A stretch of DNA of 64,000 nucleotides from Boesenbergia rotunda (lineage: Eukaryota > Streptophyta > Magnoliopsida > Zingiberales > Zingiberaceae), in contig JAGFNQ010001192.1 of NCBI GenBank assembly GCA_024364735.1, positions 456,346 through 520,345 of the forward strand, read 5' to 3'. Position 1 is the first letter of the stretch. The number at the start of each line of letters is the position of its first letter. Positions 54,901-64,000 of this stretch are shown one piece after another. The notes beneath the pieces were generated by a model. The model saw only the letters and a program-made list of their open reading frames with translations, searched no databases and was not told the origin of the DNA. A program made the position numbers and the translations under genes.

Positions 54901-57900
54901 TAACCTTCAAAAATTTCGGCTTTTTGAAAAACCATTTTAAAAGTATTTTTAAAATTAAAAATTCAACTTTTAACAAAAAAATTCGCAAAAATACTTTTAA
55001 CGGTCGAAAAAATATCAAAAATTTTCTATGGATAGATATGAATGGTTTCTATTACAGAAAAAAAATTTAAAAATAATTTTACTTCAAAAATAATTTTCGA
55101 AAGAAATTTTCCAAGATGACAACAAAAATGAATTAAATTAATTTCTAGTATGCATAAAAAATATTTTAACAGTTCACGATAGGAATCCAATATAAATTTC
55201 TTTCTACTGAATTTATAAAAAATTTAGCTGAAATGTAATTTCTGGGCACTTTTACAATTTGCCCCTATGATTCCTAATATACCAGTTTAGGTCTCCATAA
55301 AAATTTTTATAATTTGAACTTTGAGCATTACTTGAGCATGCAGAATTTTTTAATGTTTCTATTTGTTCCTTTAACAGAACATTTTCAATTTATCATATAA
55401 TTCTAATGGGCATGCATTTGCTAATTTTTTTTAAGAACTAAATTTTTAGTTTCTAATTTGCATAATAATTTAGACATTAGTTTAATACCGTTGTATAACT
55501 GATCAGGAGGTAAAAAACATACCTCTCTTACCAAGTTGGATCTGATGTTTGATTCTCTGTCTTCTGAAGTAGCTCCCCCTTCATCTATGCTTTCTTCCGA
55601 GGTTGTTTCGTCATTTGACTCTTGGTGAGTAGCCATCAGTGTTAGTTTGGCATATTCCTTGACTTCAGATTTATCCGATGACTCATTTGTTGATGTATAC
55701 GTGCCAATCCGGTTGACTTCCTGAGCCAGTAACACGGTTAGCAGATGGAACTCTACTTTTCCGTTGGCTACGAAGTCAGCTTGCTCCTTCAACTAGAGGT
55801 GTCCTTCCTTGTCTTCGGGTGTTACAAAATCGTTTTTCATTATTAATAGTAATTCAAAATTGGTTTTAAAAAATACTCCATGCGGCGTTTCCACATTGTG
55901 AACTCCCCCTCAAACTTTGCTGGGTAAATACTTGGTTCGACCATCGCTTTGTTGCTTCAAGCGGCGATTAGTCTTTCTGAAGCGACCTTGCTCTGATATT
56001 AATTGTCGGTCCGTGTAGGGCCGGCTAGAGGGGGTGAATAGCCTTGAAAAGAAAAATCAATTTCTTGCTTTCAAACTTAGCAAGGATACAATATTAGTTA
56101 ACATGCAAAAGAATAAGTAAAAGACGACTCCGAATTTAATTAGTTTGCAACCTGAGTTGTTGCTCATCCAAAATGTTAAAAGCTCTAGTAAAATGCTCCT
56201 TTGAGGTTGGCGGAGAAGCCTCTTACAAGTCGTTGAGAGAGAGCATAGACAGTTAACATAGAATTAGAGATGGAATACAATAAATTGATGAATAATTCTA
56301 AGCTAAAGGGCTCTATTTATAGAGCCTAGAAGAGTTATCTTGTTGCCCGGGTTCACTCGTGCGCTCGGGCACCCGAAACTCCAGGCACTCGGGTTTACTC
56401 ATGCACCTATATAAGTTCTGGTCAACCTCCGGTTGACTAGTCTTCTGACACTTCTGTGTGATTTCTGATCGTCTGAAGTTGAGCTCATCCGAACCCAACT
56501 TCCGACCTTCTCCTTAAGCAGTCTTCCTCCCCGACTTTTCATCCCACGATGTTCCGGGTGCCGCCCGAGTTTACTCGGGCACCTATATAGGTTTTGGTCA
56601 ACTTCTGGTTGATTAGTCTTCTGGTACTTCTGTGTGATTTCTGATCGTCCGGAGTTTAGCTCACCCGAACTTAACTTCCGACCTTTTCCTTAAGCAGTCT
56701 TCCTCCCAGCTTCTCGTCCCTCGGACATCGTGCACACCCTTCTCGTTCATCGGTATACTCTTCCGCAGTCTTTTCGTCCCTTGGATGCCCTGAGCGGTTG
56801 AGCTCGTCGGTTCCTTTCTTGTGCCATTATTCTCGTCTGCTACGTCTTCTGCTCGACTTCTTGTACTCCTAAGCTCCTGTACACTTGGGCAAAGATCAAA
56901 TCAACAGGATCTAATTTGACTCGGTTGACCACATTAAAACTATCTCGGGATACTTACAATCAAGTTTGTCATTTCCTAGAAAAGACTCGACCTAGATATT
57001 CTTTTTGTCAAATTATGAAAAGTTTCAACTTCTTGATAACTTATTTATGGATTTATTAATATGTATATATCTTATTGGATTTTTACATAAGAATTATTCC
57101 CTGGTAGGAATGAATTAACATTCAGCTTGTGTTGAACTTTTCTTTTATTTGTGTGTAAATACAGGCCTGACAAGAGAGTGATAAATTTGATTAAACGCCT
57201 AGGACAACAGGTTCAGTCAACACAAAAGCGGGTGTTATGCATGAACAAAGTTGATCTTGTAGAAGACAAAAAAAATTTGCTGAAAGTTGCAAAAGAATTT
57301 GAAGATCTTCCTGGATATGAAAGGCAGTTGTCAATTATCCTTGGGTGATGTTCAAGGAATTGTTCTATTTTTTCACTTGATATATCTCGTTTCTTTCAGG
57401 TATTTTATGATATCTGGATTAAGTGGTTCTGGAGTCAAAGATCTTGTCCAATATCTGATGGATCAGGTATTCTATAAGCTTTCTGGTGAAGAAATTTATC
57501 ATGCGATTGGAGTTACTTTCGTATCTTATTTATATTACCTGATAAAACAATACTATCTGGAAGGATGGAAGTTGTCTTAAATTACATTTCTAACTGTATC
57601 TTTTGGGGTTTTAGTGATTGGTTGCATTTTGTGTATACAGTTGTTAGGTATTCCAATTTTAGAAACTTGAGAATGGGGCAGTTAGAATGAAAACATGCCT
57701 TGTCACCGTGCAGGAAAAAAAAAAAGATTTGGAAGGATGGTTTGTTGCTCTTGAAGCTAAAATAATAATAAGGTGACTTGAGAATAATTGAATTGCTGAG
57801 GAATCTGTTGGGACCATTGAGTAATTTAGGTTCCCAATGAACTGATATTTTTTGTGATGCTGGTTGAAAAAATGTTATGGTGATCATCATGTCAAGCAAT

Positions 57901-58998
57901 GTAGGATATAGGAATCTTGTTGGCTTGTATCCTGGAATTTGGAAAAAGGCTCTCACATGTGGTTCTAAAAGACTTAAAAACAATAAGGTGATTTGAGAAT
58001 TTTGAACTACTGAGGAATATCTGTAGGGACCAATGAGTAATTTAGGTTGCCAATGGACTGATATATAAGTTCTTTGATAAGGGCTGAAAAAGGGTTATGA
58101 TGATAATTATGTTAAGCAATGCAGGATATAAGGATTCCTAGTATTTGGAAAAAGGCTTTATTATGTGGTTCTGAAGGACTTAGAGACATGTTTCATTAAT
58201 ATGTGAAAATTTCAAAATTTTGATGAATGTTACAACTTGTTTCCCACGCCAGGTGGCATACTAACATTTCCTCTTTCTCAAAGTTTTAAAATAGCCACTT
58301 GATTTTATATCAGATAGTTAACTAAACTTGTGAATTTATCTGAGAATTCTTATTATTCCATATGCAGGCAGTTAATAGACCTTGGGACGAAGAACCCACA
58401 ACTATGACTGAAGAAATGATGAAAACAATATCATTAGAAGTTGTTCGAGAAAAGATGCTAAATTATATTCATCAGGTATCATTGAAATGTATTGTGAAGG
58501 TGCAAGTTTTCTTGCTAGCGAGTTGCTAAGATACCTTTTATTTCAGGAAATTCCCTATGTTATTGAACACCGGCTAATGGATTGGAAGGAAATGAGAGAT
58601 GGCTCTCTCAGGATAGAGCAACACTTTATCACACCAAAACAAAGCCACCGCCAAATCATTGTTGGAAAAAATGGCTCTAAAATCGGGTATTCTTTCATTG
58701 ACTACTCTTCATTTTGCCTTACCAATTGTTTAGGTGGAGTGTAATTAGTTTGTGACAATTTTTGAAATTGGATCATCAACTTTCTTTTGGTATACTTTAA
58801 ATTTTTGATTTTTTTTTATTTCGATGAAATCTCCCATCGAGTTATTGCTGCAAGAAACAAACTTGGTATATGGTTACTTTTTTTTCTCATGGGAACAGGA
58901 GAATTGGCATTGAAGCGAATGAAGAGTTGAGATCAATATTTAAAAAAGAGGTGCATCTCATTCTCCAAGTCAGAGTAGCTCGAAAGCGGAATGCATGA
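48930..58998 (+). CDS. ERG: Era-type GTPase with KH domain, mitochondrial ERG class (exon 1 frame disturbed)
   Basis: Coding exons: 48930-49436, 50693-50782, 53033-53181, 57165-57323, 57400-57466, 58368-58475, 58547-58686, 58899-58998; about 439 aa. Era GTPases bind the 3' end of small-subunit rRNA and help ribosome assembly; plant ERG acts in mitochondria (family knowledge). Visible: G1 GAPNAGKSS (49395-49421), switch I SRKTNTTTHE, G3 DTPG (53042-53053), G4 NKVD (57244-57255), G5-like SGL, and KH-domain GKNG (58664-58675). The start at 48930 opens a Ser/Pro-rich, transit-like N-terminus. In exon 1 the conserved text (SADFDSSEF, WDEAYRAKADAALF) lies in another frame between about 49010 and 49240, so two compensating indels are needed. 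Other exons are intact with GT-AG borders, except intron 4 (57324-57399), which appears GC-AG. An alternative is a recent pseudogene or assembly errors. Confidence 0.88.
52252..52811. mobile_element. MITE-like repeat in ERG intron 2
   Basis: 560 bp with inverted ends GGTAGTTAAAATC and GATTTTAACTACC and an interior of repeated AAAATCGTAAAATCG words. It has no coding capacity. The target duplication is unclear, so the superfamily is not assigned. Confidence 0.6.
55421..55944 (-). pseudogene. gag: gag remnant of element G
   Basis: Begins MVEPSIYPAKFEGEFTMWKR at 55944, stops early (TAA near 55850) and resumes in another frame to 55421 with EYAKLTLMATHQ, an acidic stretch and REVCFLPPDQLY. It matches the reduced gag of element F and, like it, has no zinc knuckle or pol. 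Confidence 0.78.
56004..56957 (-). repeat. 5' LTR of element G with internal duplication
   Basis: 954 bp, about 180 bp longer than its partner LTR. A block containing CCTATATA(A/G)G, the TTCTGTGTGATTTCTGATCG region and CCTTAAGCAGTCTTCCTCC occurs twice (about 56390-56535 and 56570-56710). Confidence 0.8.
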
Positions 58999-61008
58999 GG
59001 GAATGATGGTTGTTTTTGTGCATTATATACTGGTAAGATTCAGTGACGCTTTTGCTCCAATTACTTGATGAGTTGATCATGGTGTTTACCGTTATGTTAA
59101 ACTCATTCCTTATATGACTCGCGAAATTTCAGTCTAAGCCTTACACTTATTTAATATGATCCTTTTGATTGACACTTGTTTATTGTGGCATGGGTTTCTC
59201 TATAAAATATTAGTGCGCAATGAAAAATTACATCAACAAATATAGAGACAAAATAAGCAAGAAAGAGACACATGATTCATAGACCTCAGGGTTGCTACAT
59301 TCCATTTGTTGATCACTCTGAAAGTCTCTATTTTTCTCCTTTTCAACACCATCAAAGGTAGAGAAACCTCTTACAACTTTTGATCTTGTCTTGTTTTACA
59401 AATGTACAATCGAATAGTGCAAAGACAAAAGGAAACTTATATGAGAAATAAATAAGAAAAGAAAACACAAAAGAGTTGCAGATGTGGTCGTGCAATTTCT
59501 CTGCTTATGTGATGAAGGATAAGTGTGTGGATTGTGATTTAGAGCTCTTTCACGAGTAATTTGTTCTTCGTCATTTTTCGCATAATCGTTGACTTTCTAT
59601 GCCTAGCATCTGATTTCTTCGCCCGCTAGGACTTCACCTTTGCTAAGAATCTTGGACTTTCTTGTTTAGCATTTGAGATTTGTTTTGCTGGAACTTCACC
59701 TCTGCGAAGGACTTTTTTAGACTTTCTTGTCTAATATATCTGTCAAGCTACATGCACCTACATGCTTGACACACCATAAAGATCACAATAAATGTAAACT
59801 TAAACATAGTTCAAACATTGAAACTCATGTAATATCACATGCTTGGGGCATGATTGCACCAACAACACCTATTGCATGTCTTATTTTAACAAGCTAGTCT
59901 CCTATGCCATAATTGTTCACAGTTATTCCCATTTTATGTTTTCTTTCCATCCTATATATATATATATATAATTGAGATTTAATAGTTTACTTTTGGTTGG
60001 ATGTCAAAAAAATGTTTATATCTTAATTTAAACCTCTGCATTCTTGTTCAAGTACGGGTTAAAGCTTACTTTAACTTAACAATTCAATTGTTAGATATGT
60101 AAGTATCAATTCCATTGATAAGTGCGGTAAAATTCTGTGAGCAGGGTATTTATATGAGCTTGCGGTTTGCATGGCAGAGATACACCAGGGAGAATATGCA
60201 AAGGATGAATAGAGCATCTTGCAGCAACGACAACTTGTGGTCTACACTCAAGAACCTAAGCTGGCCACCCATTTGAGAGCCCTGTGCGTAAGATAACCAA
60301 CTCAGCACCCAATTTGTCGTCTGAAATGTTGTCAGGACATGCACAAACAACATAGGAAGAACCTCAATTTCCATAAACCTCAGGTTGTACGAAACTGATA
60401 AGTTCTTATTTTTTTTACTTGGATGGATGGCTTATGACACGATGTTATTGTCTTGCTTAAAATCCAATCCTTGCAAAAATAATTCTTCATTCATTTCATC
60501 TCTTGGCAAATGTTTGTAATTGTAACGCACTCAACTTCTGTAGTTGAAAGAGAACACTTTTGCTACTTATGTTGTCAAAAAAATGCTACCTCTGCAGAAT
60601 TCAGTAAAAATGCAACCTCCTAATGTCTGGTATCCGTGGCCAGGTTTTGCATTTTGCATATCTCCTCAATATTGTAGTTTAGGGCCACCTCCAAAGCTCA
60701 AAAAAGAATTAAGTATTTGATACATGAAGCAATCGACTTCATTATTTTCTAGTGCTCTTTTTTAAAGAAATCTGTTAATAACAATAATTGCATAAGCATC
60801 AAGTCGTGTAAATAGCATAACATTCAGACACCCAAAAAATGAACTACGAAAAATATACTTCATTTTCTTTGTTCTGTCAAATCTATAGAGGGAAAACTTC
60901 TATAAACACTTCTTGAAGTATAATCCAATTGGAGAACCAATATTTTTCACTTTGTTTAGCTGATTTCCCTGAAGAACTTTTTGGATATACTTCTCTTGTG
61001 ACATTGAT
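58999..61008. other. no gene; region downstream of ERG
   Basis: No gene seen. An AT microsatellite lies near 59952-59969. A possible degraded minus-strand LTR start (minus TGTTGGTGCAATC, about 59866) has no recognisable partner end. Confidence 0.35.
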
Positions 61009-61262
61009 TGCCCCCGGGGCTATGGTGGAGCGGTAGGATCGCTAGTAGTTAACCTAGGCATTCGCGGTTCGATCCCCAGCTACCGCGCATTTTGCAAGAA
61101 TTTTTCCTCCAAATGGGGTGCGAACCCTGGGAGGCTGGGCTTCTAGACTGTCCACCACGAACGTTTCCCGATTTACCCTATCGATAAGAAACTTCCGTGG
61201 AGCCAGACCGATCACCCCAGATTCAATTTGTTTTGTTTACTGTCTGATTCATAATTTTTTTT
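61009..61262 (+). mobile_element. tRNA-derived SINE
   Basis: 254 bp with head TGCCCCCGGGG, A box-like TATGGTGGAGCGG (about 61021-61033), B box GGTTCGATCCC (about 61066-61076) and a T-rich tail. Flanked by a perfect 15-bp target duplication TCTTGTGACATTGAT (60994-61008 and 61263-61277), the mark of LINE-assisted insertion. Confidence 0.88.
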
Positions 61263-61277
61263 TCTTGTGACATTGAT

Positions 61278-62399
61278 AACTTCTTTGCTCTTATATTATA
61301 AGAAATTCGAATGCCCACCGTTTCTTTTGCCTCTTCCAAATCCTTCATCTCAAAAGAATTCTTAATGCCTTCTTAAAACTGTCAATAAGACACATCCCTG
61401 CCCATGATAAACATATTATCAACATAAAACAAAAGCATGGTTAAATTCCAATTGAACCATCTAAAGCATACACAGTGAGTTGTAGTTCTTTTGTATCCAG
61501 TATCTAACATAAATAAACTTTATCTGGAGCTTGTTCAAACCCATACAATCTCTATTGATCCGCAAGTTCAGTGTTCTGCCATATATTCAAGTCCAAATTC
61601 GTTGTCGGTTGATGCCCTAAATCGCAAATGTATGATCTATCATTAAGTAATAGAAATATCTATTCACAGGGACTATTGATTAAGTATTAAGTGAAGTTGC
61701 AAAGCTAGTCATATAGAAAATTGAGATTGTGTGATCCACAAGAACTGTTGTCCACACCTCTACCTTCATGTTTACTTTTGTGTAGAGTTTCTAACCAAAT
61801 AACCGATATGAACCCATGAGGATTATACCAAAGTGCCTACCATAGATTCAATGTCTATTAAGCAAAGTGGTAATACTAGAAAGTTTGCTTAAATGGTTAC
61901 CCCTGTCATATGATACCCCACGATCATAGAATTTAGATTATTCACTCTACTTCCTAACATAAAATTAGGACAAACGCATTAACCTCTAGTTAGTTAATCC
62001 GTTGCAGTTAATCAACCCCCTTTCAAGACGATGACTCTAGAAAGTCCGCTTAAAGGATTGTCCCTTGCCACATGAGGTCCCACAGTCATCCAATCTAGAA
62101 CATCTCTTTTATATGGTGACTAATTCTCCGCATCCTATTCTATTCAAGCACACACAATCACGCAAGAACAATAAGTAAACATGTCATTAAATAGCGAAAG
62201 GAACAAATATATAGTTCATTCATTAACAATCACATTATAACTATTTCCTACTCTAGAATTCAGAGGTATACTCCATAGAGAAGAAAATACAACTAAGAGA
62301 TAGAAAATAACAATCTACAACTCAATACAAAAAATAGAGATAAGAGAATGCTTAGTGAGATGGTATTGATCTCTCTGAAAGGATCTCCGTATTGGATTG
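61278..62399. other. no gene; unassigned dispersed-repeat-like DNA
   Basis: A motif with CTAGAAAGT(T/C)(T/C)GCTTAAA and a GATC(A/C)-containing partner appears twice (61875-61945, 62034-62105). No ORF or termini. Confidence 0.35.
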
Positions 62400-64000
62400 T
62401 GTTAGATCGGCTAGAGGGGGATGAATAACCTACAATTTAAAATATACCTTCTCTTGCCAACTTACTTTTAGCATGGACATACAATTAGTTAGACAATAAT
62501 AACATGCAGCAGAATATAGTAAGAGACAGAAAGTTTACTTGGTTTGCAACCTGGGTGGTTGCTAGTTCAAAATAATGAAAGCACTAAAAGACTCCTTCGT
62601 GAAAGCGGAGTAGTCTCTTATAAACTTTGAAAGCTCTAAACAGAATATTGAATTGAAAGTACAAGTGTTGTTCTTTACCAATATTCTAAAAAGTGCTAGG
62701 CAGTAGGCGGATGGTCACCCGTCGCCCAATGCCTTAGCGCTTAGGTGGGCACTTAGACAGAACCCAGCTAATCAATTGACAATATTCAATCAATCGGCTA
62801 ATCGATTCAGCAGACTTCTATTTCTCGTGAAAAGTCTCCTAATTAATTGACCAATCGATTGACAGTGTTCAATCGATCGACTAATCGATTCAGCAGACTT
62901 CTGTTTCTCATAAAAATTCTACACAATCAATTGGCCAATCGATTGAAGTGTTCAATCGATCGGCCAATTATTTCGGCATGCTTCTATTTCTCGCTAAAGT
63001 CTGCTCAATCAATTGGCCAATCGATTGAAGTGTTCAATTGATCGACCAATCGATTCAACATGCTTCTGTTTCTCATAAAACTCATGTCAATCGATTGATA
63101 GTGTTCAATTGATTAGCCAATAAATTCGACAAGTTTTTGTTTATCATGAAAAGCTTGCCTAATCAATTAACAGTGTTCAATCTATTGACTAATCGATTCG
63201 GCAAGATTCTGTTCCTCACAAAAGCTTGCCCAATCGATTGAAGTGTTCAATCGATCGGCCAATCAATTCGGAAATCTTTTGTTAAAAAAAAAAAGTTGGC
63301 CACCCCGCGACTAAGTGACGCCTAGCTGCCTAGGCGACCGATTAATTTGGCGATGCCTACCGACGTTGCCTTTGCAAAAGATGGGGCGGTGGCAACTGCC
63401 CACCACCTGTCGCCTAGGCGATTCTAGTCGCCGCCTTTTAGAACACTATTTTTTATAATTGGGTTCAAGACTCTATTTATAGCCTCCTGGTCAAAAATGA
63501 CCGTTTGCTAACATGGCAAATCCATGCGCCTTTATCGAGTCCAGACGCCTCAATGCGTATGTTTTATATGTGTCACAATGGTCTGCGCAATGACTACTTA
63601 TCATTCTTAGGTGATCTAGGCACCTTAATCGAATATAGGTGCTTGGAAGGATCCAGGCTCCTAAATGGTCAACATGAGTAGTTGACCATTCTTTACTCTA
63701 CTTGCTTGGGTGATGTTTTGGCCATCTAGAGTTAAATTCATCTAAACCCAATTCTGACCTTCTTCTAGAGCAGATTTCCTCCACGACTTCTCGTCTCTCA
63801 GATATGGTGCACACACCCTTCTCATCCACCGAATACTCTTTTGCAGCTCCTCATTCCTCGGATGCACCGAACCCGTCGACTCACTTCCCATGCCATCCTT
63901 TTAGTTTGCTGCATTTTTTGCTCAACTTTTTGTGTTCCAAAGTCCCTGCACACTTAGGCACAAGACATCAAATTTGCAGGACCTAATTTAACTCGGTTGA
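62400..64000 (-). repeat. LTR of a third F/G-related element, cut by window edge
   Basis: Starts TGTTAGATCGGCTAGAGGGGG (plus view of a minus-strand U5 end, as in 34914 and 53561) and runs past 64000, where CCTAATTTAACTCGGTTGA matches the 5' end region of that LTR family. It contains an array of about 80-90 bp units with ATCGAT palindromes (62760-63270) and a TATA box in CTATTTATAG near 63473. Confidence 0.75.

Larger units (their letters stand above)
53561..56957 (-). mobile_element. gag-remnant element G in ERG intron 3
   Basis: 3397 bp, minus strand. 3' LTR 53561-54334 (774 bp, TGTCGG...CTTACA on the plus strand), polypurine tract AAAAAGGGGGAGAT next to it (54335-54348), gag relic 55421-55944, degenerate primer site (55990-56001), 5' LTR 56004-56957 (954 bp). 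The flanks ACCTA and ATCAA do not match, so a rearrangement or flank decay followed insertion. Without it the intron would be about 590 bp. Confidence 0.85.

Noticed and set aside
59210..59878. Degraded minus-strand LTR downstream of ERG
   Set aside because: One LTR-like terminus only (minus TGTTGGTGC at about 59866); no opposite end, primer site or duplication could be found.
61009..61262. Functional tRNA gene
   Set aside because: Flanking 15-bp duplications and a 250-bp body identify a SINE.

Overview
This is nuclear DNA of a flowering plant with a large, repeat-rich genome. Three things show it: a spliced gene for an organellar Era-type GTPase, a decayed plastid rbcL insert, and dense layers of LTR retrotransposons. 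The species cannot be named from the window; a monocot is a guess.

Left third (1-18.4 kb) is a retrotransposon stack. At the base is a plus-strand Sirevirus-like (Ty1/copia) element whose 3' half survives at 14789-18372. It is broken by a Ty3/gypsy-type LTR. That LTR was later hit by a minus-strand element (1-3681, running off the window), a solo LTR (3954-5239, TSD CGTGG) and a complete minus-strand element (5283-13832, TSD CAGAG). The complete element has gag but no recognisable protease, integrase, reverse transcriptase or RNase H. In place of pol it carries a separate gene with its own TATA box, a short first exon and an 80-bp intron.

Middle (18.4-30.6 kb): a plastid segment with the rbcL promoter, an rbcL pseudogene and spacer, interrupted by two solo LTRs (20379-21612 and 22976-23917). 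Next come a tRNA-derived SINE-like element, a solo LTR (24834-26670), a roughly 115-bp tandem array, a 690-bp TRIM element (TSD CCTTC), a degraded LTR and a CACTA-like terminus.

Right-centre (30.6-46.8 kb): one degenerate element (30658-46822). Its internal region holds a small gag-remnant element (34914-38409). Its 3' LTR is split by a solo LTR (41174-46722) that itself contains two more solo LTRs (41683-43573 and 44370-46364). Almost every layer is proven by a 5-bp target duplication.

Right end (46.8-64 kb): the only host gene seen, an ERG-type mitochondrial Era GTPase with KH domain (48930-58998, 8 coding exons). Exon 1 needs two compensating frameshifts, one intron seems to use a GC donor, intron 2 has a MITE-like repeat and intron 3 holds a gag-remnant retroelement. 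Downstream are a SINE with a perfect 15-bp TSD and an LTR that runs off the end.

The most interesting signals concern the LTRs. Several otherwise divergent Sirevirus-like LTRs carry, near their 5' ends, arrays of short hairpins in which the stem arms change together while the loop stays constant. A near-invariant closing hairpin and a conserved core follow, then GGCGCC-type palindromes ahead of the TATA box. The same palindrome-plus-TATA layout reappears inside the complete element as the promoter of its extra gene.
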